Shown: positions 11,600 through 18,705, counted from the first letter of the stretch. The stretch is 64,000 nucleotides of DNA from Alteribacter keqinensis (GCF_003710255.1 NZ_RHIB01000001.1:1302001-1366000); one strand, 5' to 3'. The notes: generated from the letters alone by a model not told the origin. Numbers and translations: made by a program.

Positions 11600-12478
11600 T
11601 TACTTCTTTACTTGTGACATAACTTCTTCTGCAAAGTTGTCTTCACGTTTTTCCATACCTTCGCCCACTTCAAAGCGTACGAAAGATACTACTTTTCCAC
11701 CTTTGGACTCAACGTATTTTCCAACTCTTTGGTCAGAGTCTTTTACGAAAGACTGCTCATTTAAGCAGATATCTTCGAAGAATTTAACAAGACGCCCTTC
11801 AACCATTTTTTCAACGATCTTTTCAGGCTTTCCTTCGTTAAGAGCCTGCTGCTTAAGAACTTCGCGCTCACGCTCTACTTCTTCTGCAGATACTGCATCG
11901 CGTCCTACATATTTAGGGTTGATCGCTGCAACGTGCATAGCGATGTCTTTCGCAGTTTCTTCGTCAGTACCTTCAAGGACAGTAAGTACTCCGATACGTC
12001 CGCCCATGTGAAGGTAAGCACCGTAGTTCTGGCTGTCTGTTTTTTCGACAATAGCAAAACGGCGAAGGGAGAGTTTTTCTCCGATTTTTACGATCTGGTT
12101 GTTCATGTAGCTTTGAAGCGTGTCTTCGCCTTCAAAAATCTGCCCCAGAGCTTCTTCTACATCTGCAGGTTTGTTAGTAAGAATGTGTTCTGCAACAGCT
12201 GCAACAAGGTTTTGGAAGTTTTCGTTTTTAGCAACAAAGTCTGTCTCGGAGTTTACCTCAACGATAACAGCAGTGTTTCCGTCAGTTTTAACTGCAGTAA
12301 GACCTTCAGCTGCTACGCGGTCAGCTTTTTTCGCAGCTTTTGCGATTCCTTTTTCACGAAGAAAATCAACGGCTTTGTCCATGTCACCGTCTGTTTCTGT
12401 GAGTGCTTTCTTGCAGTCCATCATTCCTGCGCCAGTCTTTTCGCGCAATTCTTTTACCAATTTAGCTGAAATTGCCAT
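11600..12478 (-). CDS. tsf: Translation elongation factor Ts
   Basis: Nucleotide exchange factor for EF-Tu. The N-terminal UBA-like domain with the signature [19 protein letters not shown] (residues 11-29) contacts the EF-Tu G domain. The core carries the conserved [16 protein letters not shown] motif near residues 74-89. At 292 aa it matches B. subtilis (293). It starts just after an AGGAGGAAT ribosome site. It follows rpsB as in nearly all bacteria, but an intrinsic terminator lies in the space between them. Confidence 0.98.
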   Translation of the reverse strand: MAISAKLVKELREKTGAGMMDCKKALTETDGDMDKAVDFLREKGIAKAAKKADRVAAEGLTAVKTDGNTAVIVEVNSETDFVAKNENFQNLVAAVAEHILTNKPADVEEALGQIFEGEDTLQSYMNNQIVKIGEKLSLRRFAIVEKTDSQNYGAYLHMGGRIGVLTVLEGTDEETAKDIAMHVAAINPKYVGRDAVSAEEVEREREVLKQQALNEGKPEKIVEKMVEGRLVKFFEDICLNEQSFVKDSDQRVGKYVESKGGKVVSFVRFEVGEGMEKREDNFAEEVMSQVKK

Positions 12479-12564
12479 GGTTATTATTCCTCCTTGAGAA
12501 TTCGGTTAAGTATTCTTTTATCATCTTTTCTTATAGGAGCGCTTGTTAAACGAGCGTTTCCTTT

Positions 12565-12603
12565 AAAAAAGGGTGATAAAGGGTCCGGCCCTCTATCACC
12601 CTT
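12565..12603 (-). terminator. Terminator or attenuator between rpsB and tsf
   Basis: The arms GGGTGATAGAGGG and CCCTTTATCACCC (minus-strand sense, one G-U pair) enclose five bases and are followed by six T residues. It should end much of the rpsB transcript before tsf, setting the S2 to EF-Ts ratio. Confidence 0.8.
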
Positions 12604-12619
12604 GTAGGACGTGCATATA

Positions 12620-13342
12620 TTAAGCAGTTGTTTCTTCTTCTTGTTGAACTTCTTCTTCCTGACCTTGGTTAGCTTCAATGATAGCATCAGCCATTTTAGA
12701 AGTAAGAAGACGTACCGCACGGATCGCGTCGTCGTTACCTGGGATAACAACATCAATTTCGTCCGGATCACAGTTTGTATCAACAATTGCGATAACCGGG
12801 ATGTGAAGTTTGCGGGCTTCCGCAATCGCAATCCGCTCTTTACGAGGATCGATTACGAATAGTGCATCCGGAAGTGTGTTCATGTCTTTGATTCCGCCTA
12901 GGAACTTTTCAAGTCGGTCCATTTCTTTTTTAAGAAGGACAACCTCTTTCTTAGGAAGTACTTCGAACGTGCCGTCTTCCTGCATACGCTCGATGTTTTT
13001 AAGACGCTGAATACGCTTTTGGATTGTTTCAAAGTTTGTTAGTGTACCACCAAGCCAGCGCTGGTTGATGAAGTACTGGCCAGCACGCTCTGCTTCTTCT
13101 TTAACAGAGTCCTGTGCTTGCTTTTTCGTACCGACGAAAAGAACTTTCCCTCCGTCAGCCGCGATGTTACGTACGTAGTTGTACGCTTCATCTACTTTCT
13201 TGACCGTCTTTTGAAGGTCGATAATGTAAATTCCGTTTCTTTCTGTGAAGATGTAGCGATCCATTTTAGGGTTCCAGCGACGAGTCTGGTGACCGAAGTG
13301 TACCCCTGCTTCTAATAGTTGTTTCATGGAGATAACTGCCAC
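12620..13342 (-). CDS. rpsB: 30S ribosomal protein S2
   Basis: A late-assembling protein of the small subunit that helps recruit S1 and the mRNA. The start was chosen as the GTG at 13342, giving [18 protein letters not shown], because the AGGAGG ribosome site stands 8 bases before it; the alternative start 3 codons upstream overlaps that site. The protein is 240 aa. The conserved S2 signatures [12 protein letters not shown] and [14 protein letters not shown] are present. The C terminus is glutamate- and glutamine-rich ([14 protein letters not shown]), an acidic tail common in Bacillus S2. It is preceded by a promoter and a strongly structured leader. Confidence 0.98.
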   Translation of the reverse strand: MAVISMKQLLEAGVHFGHQTRRWNPKMDRYIFTERNGIYIIDLQKTVKKVDEAYNYVRNIAADGGKVLFVGTKKQAQDSVKEEAERAGQYFINQRWLGGTLTNFETIQKRIQRLKNIERMQEDGTFEVLPKKEVVLLKKEMDRLEKFLGGIKDMNTLPDALFVIDPRKERIAIAEARKLHIPVIAIVDTNCDPDEIDVVIPGNDDAIRAVRLLTSKMADAIIEANQGQEEEVQQEEETTA

Positions 13343-13374
13343 ATCAAACACCTCCTTTGGTTTTTTTTATCCTC

Positions 13375-13435
13375 CGCATGTATCGTCTTTATGCAAAACT
13401 GCGCTGTGCAGCACCATTGCATAAATCCACATGCG
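13375..13435 (-). promoter_or_regulatory. Structured 5' leader of rpsB (candidate r-protein autoregulatory RNA)
   Basis: The transcript region between promoter and ribosome site can fold into one nested stem. The outer arms CGCATGT/ACATGCG, the middle arms TTTATGCAA/TTGCATAAA (nine perfect pairs) and a short apical CTGC/GCAG stem make up about 60 bases, ending some 20 bases before the Shine-Dalgarno. The pairing is seen directly. Binding by S2 or another r-protein is an inference from the position. Confidence 0.6.
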
Positions 13436-13457
13436 TGTGTGATTAACACCGAGAATT

Positions 13458-13487
13458 ACTATACCACATGAGTGAGTGTTATAGCAA
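13458..13487 (-). promoter_or_regulatory. Sigma-A promoter of rpsB
   Basis: TTGCTA at 13487-13482 and TATAGT at 13463-13458 on the minus strand are separated by 18 bases. The start site would be about 110 bases before the rpsB GTG, placing the structured leader inside the transcript. Confidence 0.65.
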
Positions 13488-13578
13488 GGAATTGTCCTTT
13501 TTTATTTTGCTTTTTGCTGATACCTGTCTTGTTGTATTTAGGATATTTTTTCTGTGGTTAATGTGAGATGAAGCAGAA

Positions 13579-13645
13579 GGGCCCTTCGCTTTCCGCGGAG
13601 GTGCCGGTGAGCCTTCTCATGCTTCGCAAGGTCACTGAAAAGTAC
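13579..13645. repeat. Family IV half repeat beside a family II element
   Basis: The sequence begins CCCTTCGCTTTCCGCGGAGG and continues with GTGCCGGTGAGCC, ending in TCACTGAAAAGTAC. The same series, in reverse orientation, is at 57027-57096. In both places it stands about 30 bp from the GGTGTTGATT end of a family II palindrome, so II and IV probably form one composite element. Confidence 0.75.
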
Positions 13646-13676
13646 AAACCTCTTTAAAATACTCTTTGTTAAAGGC

Positions 13677-13761
13677 AGGTGTTGATTTTCGCTCATTTGC
13701 GCTCCCTTTCCGCGGGCGGTTCGGGAGCCTCCTCAACGCTTTGCGTCTCCGGGGTCTCCCC
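13677..13761. repeat. Family II palindromic repeat, left half (split by the IS)
   Basis: It starts GGTGTTGATTTTCGCTCAT, contains GCGGGCGGTTCGGGAGCCTC, and stops at the target duplication GGGGTCTCCCC. The missing half continues after the IS at 14917. Joined, the two halves align along their whole length with the copy at 56804-57009. Confidence 0.8.
13751..13761. repeat. Target-site duplication of the IS231-type element, left copy
   Basis: GGGGTCTCCCC is repeated exactly at 14906-14916. It fits the GGG-N5-CCC target described for IS231A. The last base pair could instead belong to the IS end, which would give a 10-bp duplication. Confidence 0.8.
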
Positions 13762-13807
13762 CATAGCCATCAAGTTAAGCGATTTAAGAGTTTGAAGCAG
13801 AAGAAGT

Positions 13808-13933
13808 CAGGATGTAGCCGGAATGCCCTTCGCTTTCCGCGGGGGCGCCGGTGAGCCTCCGGGTGCTCCGCACTCCGGGGTCTCATCCTGCCACCTGCTC
13901 CGGCAGGAGTCTCGAACATTCCGGCTACATCCT
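13808..13933. repeat. Family III palindromic repeat with 17-bp perfect ends
   Basis: AGGATGTAGCCGGAATG at 13808-13824 is repeated in perfect inverted form at 13917-13933. The interior has the GCTTTCCGCGGGGGCGCC and CTCCGGCAGGAGTC blocks common to the other families. It lies inside the IS remnant, between its left end and the transposase frame. A truncated relative lies at 56620-56702. I see no clear target duplication. Confidence 0.85.
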
Positions 13934-13964
13934 CTTTTACATTCTTATTTGAGTACTTTTAAAC

Positions 13965-14540
13965 ATGAAGCAGCTTACAGGTTTCTATATGCGGGTATTA
14001 TCCTTTTACAAAGTAAAAGGAGGAATTTTAATTGGGAATACTAAACTCCACGAAACCACAAAAGCACTCCGTTGCACCTTTCCTAATCATTCTTTTAACC
14101 GAATTGCCAAAGAGAACAAGTTCATTGTAAGAAAGAGGAACCTGGAGGTATTACCTTTTTTACTGCTCTGTGTAAGCAACCAAGTTTCTGTCGGTAACGA
14201 TACACTTAATGATCTATGCAAAAAGTTATCGAAAGAAGGTGTCCGTATATCACCTCATGGTCTTAATGAACGATTCAACAAGCATGCAGAAAGCTTCCTT
14301 CGTCAGATCTTTTTACACTTATTAAACAGTGTAAATTTTGAAACTCAAGCTATTCACACCTGCTTCTTTTCGCGCATTCGCATCCTTGACTCCACTTCTT
14401 TTTCATTACCTCGTTCTTATTCTTCTTATCGTGGATCAACGAAATCTGGTGTAAAGATACAGTTGGAGTATGACATTCTTTCAGGAGAAATATTGTTAAT
14501 TGAAGTGCAGGAAGGAAGGGAGAGGGAACAGAACTATTAA
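13965..14540 (+). pseudogene. Truncated IS231-like (IS4 family) transposase
   Basis: A 191-codon frame shows recognisable IS4/IS231 transposase sequence from about codon 44 (NHSFNRIAKENKFIVRKRN) through LSKEGVRISPHGLNERF, the first catalytic aspartate region IRILDSTSFSLP, and SGVKIQLEYDILSGE, where it stops. The second aspartate and the glutamate of the DDE triad are absent; the family protein is usually about 450-480 aa. A good ribosome site AAAGGAGG at 14016-14023 precedes an ATT codon at 14031 in frame, possibly a mutated ATG, so the original protein probably began there and the 22 codons before it are not coding. It is the only credible plus-strand gene trace in the window. Confidence 0.85.
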
Positions 14541-14587
14541 GGGTTTAAGAAAGGTTTTGTAAGGATCAGTTTTATCAAAAAAGGAAG

Positions 14588-14780
14588 TGGAGCGAATGGC
14601 GGTGACTCCAGCGACGAGCGTTTACATCACGAATAATCATCGAGTTGCTTCGACGCAGATACTTCGAAGCATACGCTAGTAGAGGAAGAAGCAGGAAAAA
14701 CCCAACCGACGACCCCGCAGGGCGCTCTTTCCTGAGGAGGCTGAAGCGATGCCCGCGGAAAGCGTCCGCCTGTAGCGGAA
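14588..14780. repeat. Family V palindromic repeat carrying shared module copy A
   Basis: The arms GGAGCGAATGGCGGTGACTCC and GCCCGCGGAAAGCGTCCGCC (continuing TGTAGCGG) bracket an interior that holds the 83-bp module at 14613-14695, followed by GACCCCGCAGGGCGC and GAGGAGGCTGAAGCG. The left arm looks truncated where the module begins. It lies within the IS remnant, so it arrived after the IS or was carried by it. Confidence 0.75.
14613..14695. repeat. Shared 83-bp module, copy A
   Basis: It begins GACGAGCGTTTACATCACGA, passes through GAGTTGCTTCGACGCAGA and ends GAGGAAGAAGCAGG. It aligns without gaps to 60415-60497 and with one missing base to 56871-56951, although the surrounding repeats belong to different families. 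Confidence 0.8.
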
Positions 14781-14905
14781 TTTATTTAAGTTCAAAAAAA
14801 TCTTCCGAAAGGAAACTTCTTTGTCATGTCTAAATTACCAGAGGAAAGTAAGTTTAGGAAAGAAAACGAAAGAAACCGCCAAGTTCTGCTTAACTTGACG
14901 GCTAT

Positions 14906-14916
14906 GGGGTCTCCCC
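14906..14916. repeat. Target-site duplication of the IS231-type element, right copy
   Basis: GGGGTCTCCCC, identical to 13751-13761, directly follows the right inverted repeat of the IS. Confidence 0.8.
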
Positions 14917-14966
14917 GGAACTCGCTTTCCCCACAGGAGTGTCGCGCAATCGCTCCAATCACCACT
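14917..14966. repeat. Family II palindromic repeat, right half (split by the IS)
   Basis: Read on the minus strand it gives GATTGGAGCGATTGCGCGAC and ACTCCTGTGGGGAAAGCGAG, matching the first arm of the copy at 56804-57009. It is the continuation of the half at 13677-13761. Confidence 0.8.
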
Positions 14967-14998
14967 CTTTAAAACAACAATGATCATTAACACGTCAT

Positions 14999-15026
14999 AA
15001 AAAAGCTCATCTATAAGATCTTTTTA
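14999..15026 (-). terminator. Weak candidate terminator downstream of the fla/che operon
   Basis: AAAAAG and CTTTTTT arms with a short inner pair form an AT-rich hairpin about 210 bp beyond the swrB stop. It is the only hairpin with a T run that I see there, but its stability is low. Confidence 0.3.
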
Positions 15027-15233
15027 GTAGAGGTTGTGAGTACTGTTACTCATTTTTTGCAACAACAGGCTTTAATGAAAAAGGAGCAATCTCAAGGAAA
15101 AGAACCTGTGCGGCCTTTTCTGCATTTTAGTTTCTCGGCGCTTTGCTTCTTCAATACTTATATAGCTCAGCTTTCCAATCACGACAGTCAGCAGGCGCCC
15201 TGCCCACAACGTGGAAAAATACAATAAAGCAGC

Positions 15234-15701
15234 TTATTTATAAAACTTCAAAAAGAGTTCCACTTCCCCTTTACCCATGTTCAATTTCCTTGCGATGTCC
15301 TCAATACTGAACCCCTGATTGGATAAGGAAAGAACTTGTGCGGTCTGGGAGGTTTCGATCTTTTCCTGAGGCTCGCGAGCAACGGCAGGAGGCTTGTAGT
15401 CAGATTCACCGGATACTTGTTTTTCAGAAATCGTATCAGCGGGCTTTGGGTTGCTGATTTCTTTTCGAGCCGGCCGGAGAGATTCTGTTGAAACGTTTCT
15501 GCTCTTGTCTTGCAATTCCTTCACAAGGGCTTCGTTATTTTCTTTCATTTCAGTTGTATAGGCTAAGAGGAGATCCTCAATATCCCTGGCTGCAGTCTGC
15601 CCGCTGGTCTCTCCTTTGAGCTTCTGCCGCTGAAACAGAAGGATAATAAGGTAAAAACTCAGGAGGTGCAGCATAACGCTGATCATCAATATGTATTCCA
15701 T
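15234..15701 (-). CDS. swrB: Swarming motility protein SwrB (YlxL)
   Basis: SwrB promotes flagellar export activation and sigma-D activity in B. subtilis, and closes the fla/che operon there too. The 155-aa protein has one N-terminal membrane helix (about residues 3-23, YILMISVMLHLLSFYLIILLF). A variable charged linker follows, then a C-terminal helix-turn-helix-like segment, NQGFSIEDIARKLNMGKGEVELFLKF. I chose the ATG at 15701, which has a GAGGG ribosome site; a GTG at 15713 would overlap the preceding stop codon but lacks such a site. The helix, linker and C-terminal motif match SwrB in architecture, although the linker is not conserved. Confidence 0.85.
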   Translation of the reverse strand: MEYILMISVMLHLLSFYLIILLFQRQKLKGETSGQTAARDIEDLLLAYTTEMKENNEALVKELQDKSRNVSTESLRPARKEISNPKPADTISEKQVSGESDYKPPAVAREPQEKIETSQTAQVLSLSNQGFSIEDIARKLNMGKGEVELFLKFYK

Positions 15702-15709
15702 TCGTTCCC

Positions 15710-15991
15710 TCACTTAAATAAATCGATTTGATTTCCTTTATAAGGATGTTCGCCTGATTCCTTCTGTTTCTCTTTGCTGCCGGAACCGGAGTCGTCCTTA
15801 TGGATACGTTTGTGGCTTGTTTTTTCTGTTTTTGCTATATTTTTGCGTTTTACTTCATCTGTCCGGAGACGGTCCTTCGCAAGATAAGCCTGGGCATTGT
15901 TTCCCCGCTGCTGGAGCTGATCCTGAATCTTTCCGGCTGTCTGGGTTCTCGGCAGTGCAACCTGGAGCTCAATTGATTTAAGTCCGCTCAT
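15710..15991 (-). CDS. Small hypothetical protein of the fla/che operon
   Basis: The product is 93 aa, begins MSGLKSIELQVALPRTQTAG and is highly charged after residue 40 (many Lys, Glu, Arg and Ser), with no membrane segment or signal peptide. A GAGGGCGG ribosome site precedes the ATG. It sits directly before swrB, whose ATG lies 9 bases beyond its stop codon. I recall similar short proteins next to swrB in other Bacillaceae but know no function. The well-ordered N terminus (QVALPRTQ...KIQDQLQQRG) followed by a basic tail suggests a small adaptor, which is only a guess. Confidence 0.7.
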   Translation of the reverse strand: MSGLKSIELQVALPRTQTAGKIQDQLQQRGNNAQAYLAKDRLRTDEVKRKNIAKTEKTSHKRIHKDDSGSGSKEKQKESGEHPYKGNQIDLFK

Positions 15992-16077
15992 CTTTTCCGC
16001 CCTCTTTCTTATAAAATACCGGTCACGTGACAGTGATTTCTGCCATGAACGGTTCCTGTCTGTTCTTATTTATCGGC

Positions 16078-16233
16078 TCTGTTAAACTCTGGTGCTGAAT
16101 TACTGCGGAAGTACGAGACAGACGAGACACCGCATGGGCAAAGCCCGGAGGAGGCTCGGCGCGAGTCCGCGGAAAGGGAGTGTATTTTGTTCAACGCAGC
16201 TGAATTTCAATGGAGGGTTATAACACCCTACCT
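16078..16233. repeat. Family VI palindromic repeat
   Basis: The left arm TGTTAAACTCTGGTGCTGAATTACTGCGG and the right arm CCGCGG...TTTTGTTCAACGCAGCTGAATTTCAATGGAGGGTTATAACA face each other, with GAGACAGACGAGACACCGC and CCCGGAGGAGGCTCGGC in the centre. The blocks are like the other families but the ends are different. It fills most of the 265-bp gap between the DUF342 gene and the small fla/che gene. Confidence 0.65.
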
Positions 16234-16256
16234 GATTTCTTTTCAAGGTGGCTTAT

Positions 16257-17630
16257 TTATAATGAAGTGAGAGTAATTTCACTATTATTCAAGGTTAACG
16301 TAACACGCTCGTGCCTGGCTACTATTTTTCTTCTGTACTTGCCAAAGTAAGCACTTACATTAGGGTGCAGATGCCTGTTGATTAAAAATACCGCTTCCTC
16401 AGGGTGTTCCATGATTGATTTTGCTTTTTCATAATCATCTTTCGCTTTCTGATACGCCTCATTGACAGTAAGAAGGTTATTCTGAACTTTTAGCATCATC
16501 AGCCTGTCTTTTGTACCGAGAGTCGATGTCATCTTCTTTTGCTCCAGAACGCGGTACAGTTTGGACAGCTTGAGCATGGACTCTTTTGATTGTTCATACA
16601 GTGTTCTGGCTTCTTTTTCTTTTATCATTACATTTTCGTTTACACCTAAATAAAAAAGCGTCGGAGTATTCATCTGGTTGCCTGCTTCATTCACGTCAAT
16701 TCCCTGGCCCGAAGAAATACTGCCTCCGACAACATTTCCCCTCTGCTCCTTACAGACCACTTTCCCGAGCGCTTCAATTTTGCTGTGGAGGATGGACTGG
16801 GATACAAACACATGGTTTCCTGCGTAAATAGTGGCCTGATTCGCAAAAGAGGTGTGTACATCCCGGTTTGCCTTTATATACCCTTTACCCTGGGAGACAA
16901 TGCCTTCACAGACATAGACAGACCCTCCGCTTTCAAGCTCAGCTCCTTCTACTGAACCAAAGACCGTAATATCACCTCCGGCCTTTATCTTAAACCCGGA
17001 AGGTACGCTGCCCCGGATTTTAACGGTCCCGGTAAAATCGATGTTCCCGGTCTTCATCGTCACATCCCCCGGCACCTCGTAAACAGGTTGAACATGAATC
17101 ATTTTTTCGTCCGCACTCATGAGACCGTTGCAGGTGGCTATGATTTTCTCACCATCTTTATCGATGCGCGTATTTTTCCCGGGCCTTAATGTAAAATCTT
17201 TTCCGGGCTTTGCCTGGATCACTTCCCCAAATACATTCATGCCGTTAATTCCCCGGCCTGGACTTATTTTTCTTCCTACAACCATTCCGGATGTGACGTT
17301 CTCCAAATTGAGTACATCCCTGAGTTCTATCCGGCCGCCGGATTGCCCTTCTTCCTTACCGGTTGTGAAAACCGCAGGGGATAGCTTTGCAGGCGTTCCG
17401 TGCTCAACCGCTTTTCCCGACGCAATTACCAAGGGGGCGGAAATACGGCCGTTATCAGCCAGAAGTATAGCTATACTCTTCTTATTAATTCCGAAGATAA
17501 TACCCTCTTCCTTTAAATAATCGATAATTTCCTCTTCAGTAAAGTCTTCTTCTGGAATTTTATGTGCAATGAGTTTTGCTGTCAGTTCTTTATCATCTAT
17601 AAGGACCTCAAAATAATCTTCAATCGGCAT
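16257..17630 (-). CDS. DUF342/FapA family protein
   Basis: The 457-aa protein belongs to the DUF342 (FapA, PF03961) family. The N-terminal part contains LENVTSGMVVGRKISPGRGI and the characteristic FGEVIQAKPGKD near residues 110-145. A beta-helix-like series follows (GNIDFTGTVKIRGSVPSGFKIKAGGDITVFGSVEGAELESGGSV, here in part; about residues 190-300). The C-terminal half holds a coiled coil near 335-420 (EKEARTLYEQSKESMLKLSK, and onward). There is no signal peptide or membrane helix. It follows sigD by 44 bp, in the fla/che operon of many Bacillaceae but not B. subtilis. FapA of Vibrio affects polar flagellum assembly; whether the Bacillus protein does the same is unknown. Confidence 0.85.
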   Translation of the reverse strand: MPIEDYFEVLIDDKELTAKLIAHKIPEEDFTEEEIIDYLKEEGIIFGINKKSIAILLADNGRISAPLVIASGKAVEHGTPAKLSPAVFTTGKEEGQSGGRIELRDVLNLENVTSGMVVGRKISPGRGINGMNVFGEVIQAKPGKDFTLRPGKNTRIDKDGEKIIATCNGLMSADEKMIHVQPVYEVPGDVTMKTGNIDFTGTVKIRGSVPSGFKIKAGGDITVFGSVEGAELESGGSVYVCEGIVSQGKGYIKANRDVHTSFANQATIYAGNHVFVSQSILHSKIEALGKVVCKEQRGNVVGGSISSGQGIDVNEAGNQMNTPTLFYLGVNENVMIKEKEARTLYEQSKESMLKLSKLYRVLEQKKMTSTLGTKDRLMMLKVQNNLLTVNEAYQKAKDDYEKAKSIMEHPEEAVFLINRHLHPNVSAYFGKYRRKIVARHERVTLTLNNSEITLTSL

Positions 17631-17674
17631 CGTCTGCCCTCCTGTGCCGGTGGCCTGATTTATGAATTACAGCA

Positions 17675-18442
17675 TCAAACTTCAGATTTAAAGGCACGCT
17701 GCAACTTAAACAATGCTTTAGAATGAATTTGTGAAATGCGTGATGTCGACAGGGACAAAATGGATCCAATTTCAGTAAGGGTCAGTTCATCAAAATAAAA
17801 CAGACTGAGGACCAACTGTTCATTCTTTGTCAGGTCTTTCATCTTTATAGCAAGCTCTTCATATTTATCCTGCGTCAGTATGTGTTCTTCAGGTGATTTC
17901 ATCTGTTCATCTACAATGGATGTAACAAACGTTTCATCAGACTGGCCGTCACCCGTCTTCTCATCAATCGAAAGCAGGTGGGAAGTGAGACTTTCATGCA
18001 TGACATTCAGTACTTCTTTTTCCGAGAGAGAGCACTCATCGGCCACTTCACCAGCCTCAGGTATCCTCCCAAGCTGCTGCTCAAGGGCGTTCTGCGCTGC
18101 CTCGATCCGCTTGGCCTTTTCTCTAAGGGACCTTGGCATCCAGTCTTCCTGCCTCAGGCCGTCAATGATTGCCCCTCTGATTCTAAACGAGGCATATGTA
18201 TCAAACTTGAGTTCACGTTTATGATCAAATTTGGCAAGTGCATCATACAGGCCCATGAGCCCGTGACTCTTCAAATCGTCATGACGGACATTTTTTGGCA
18301 GTCCGGCTGCTATTCGCTGTACATGAAAATCCACGAGGTGCATATACCTTTGAATCAGGTGATCACAGGCTTCCTTATCCTCAAACGCTGTCCAACGGTC
18401 CCAGTAAAGATCCGCCTTGTGTGCTTCTGCTTGTTTTGACAT
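17675..18442 (-). CDS. sigD: RNA polymerase sigma factor SigD (FliA type)
   Basis: It directs transcription of late flagellar, chemotaxis and autolysin genes. The 255-aa protein (B. subtilis 254) has region 2 with HGLMGLYDALAKFDH and the FDTYASFRIRGAIIDGLR block near residues 75-115, a region 3 helix (EVADECSLSEKEV) and region 4 with LTLTEIGSILSLSTSRISQIH near 220-243, the -35 recognition helix-turn-helix. It overlaps the preceding 87-aa gene at its start. Placement near the 3' end of a long operon, as in B. subtilis, makes its level depend on transcription reaching the end. Confidence 0.98.
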   Translation of the reverse strand: MSKQAEAHKADLYWDRWTAFEDKEACDHLIQRYMHLVDFHVQRIAAGLPKNVRHDDLKSHGLMGLYDALAKFDHKRELKFDTYASFRIRGAIIDGLRQEDWMPRSLREKAKRIEAAQNALEQQLGRIPEAGEVADECSLSEKEVLNVMHESLTSHLLSIDEKTGDGQSDETFVTSIVDEQMKSPEEHILTQDKYEELAIKMKDLTKNEQLVLSLFYFDELTLTEIGSILSLSTSRISQIHSKALFKLQRAFKSEV

Positions 18443-18705
18443 TATTCAGCCTCCCCACTGCCGCTGCTCATTTCTGAATCATTGCTTTTTTGAATCGTTT
18501 CCCTGCTTTCCTCCCGTTCGGGCTCCGCTTTTAAAGCCATTGGGAAAAGCAGGATAAGCAAGGTACCCGCTGCGCCTCCAATGACTCCGCCAGCAACGGC
18601 TCTGTATAATGAAACCGGCCAGTCATTCTTCATTAAGGACGAAACGAATACGATGATCATCGATAGGAGTATGGACGTAATCATGACAACAGACGTCACT
18701 CTCAA
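18442..18705 (-). CDS. Small membrane protein between cheD and sigD
   Basis: An 87-aa frame with two membrane helices, about residues 5-24 (SVVMITSILLSMIIVFVSSL) and 35-57 (AVAGGVIGGAAGTLLILLF region). The tail is acidic and serine-rich (EREESRETIQKSNDSEMSS). Its ATG overlaps the cheD stop by 4 bases, and its own last base is the first base of the sigD start, so the spacing is that of a translated, coupled gene. I do not recognise a family. The B. subtilis operon as I remember it has no gene here. A role in motility is inferred only from position. Confidence 0.75.
   Translation of the reverse strand: MRVTSVVMITSILLSMIIVFVSSLMKNDWPVSLYRAVAGGVIGGAAGTLLILLFPMALKAEPEREESRETIQKSNDSEMSSGSGEAE

Larger units (their letters stand above)
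13762..14905 (+). mobile_element. Decayed IS231-type (IS4 family) insertion sequence
   Basis: The left end CATAGCCATCAAGTTAAGC and the right end, read inward as ATAGCCGTCAAGTTAAGC, form terminal inverted repeats that resemble the CATNCCCATCAACTTAAG-type ends I recall for IS231. The element is flanked by the duplication GGGGTCTCCCC. Inside lie the first third of an IS4-family transposase frame and two palindromic repeats. At about 1.14 kb, including roughly 320 bp of later insertions, it is much shorter than the usual 1.65 kb, so more than half of the IS has been lost and it cannot move by itself. Confidence 0.85.
13488..15233. other. Long gap rpsB-swrB: nested repeats and IS remnant
   Basis: This gap of about 1.75 kb has no intact gene. 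From left to right it holds a family IV half repeat (13579-13645), a family II palindrome split into halves (13677-13761 and 14917-14966), and between them an IS231-type remnant (13762-14905) carrying a family III element, a truncated transposase frame and a family V element with the shared 83-bp module. In 14967-15233 I see only a weak AT-rich hairpin near 15.0 kb. Confidence 0.8.

Noticed and set aside
13965-14540. Plus-strand frame as an intact 191-aa gene
   Set aside because: It holds only the first third of an IS4-family transposase with one of three catalytic acidic residues and lacks a proper start codon after its ribosome site, so it is listed as a pseudogene.
13488-15233. CRISPR array or tandem repeat
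   Set aside because: The repeated units are palindromes of several families in mixed orientation, not direct repeats with regular spacers, and no cas genes are near.
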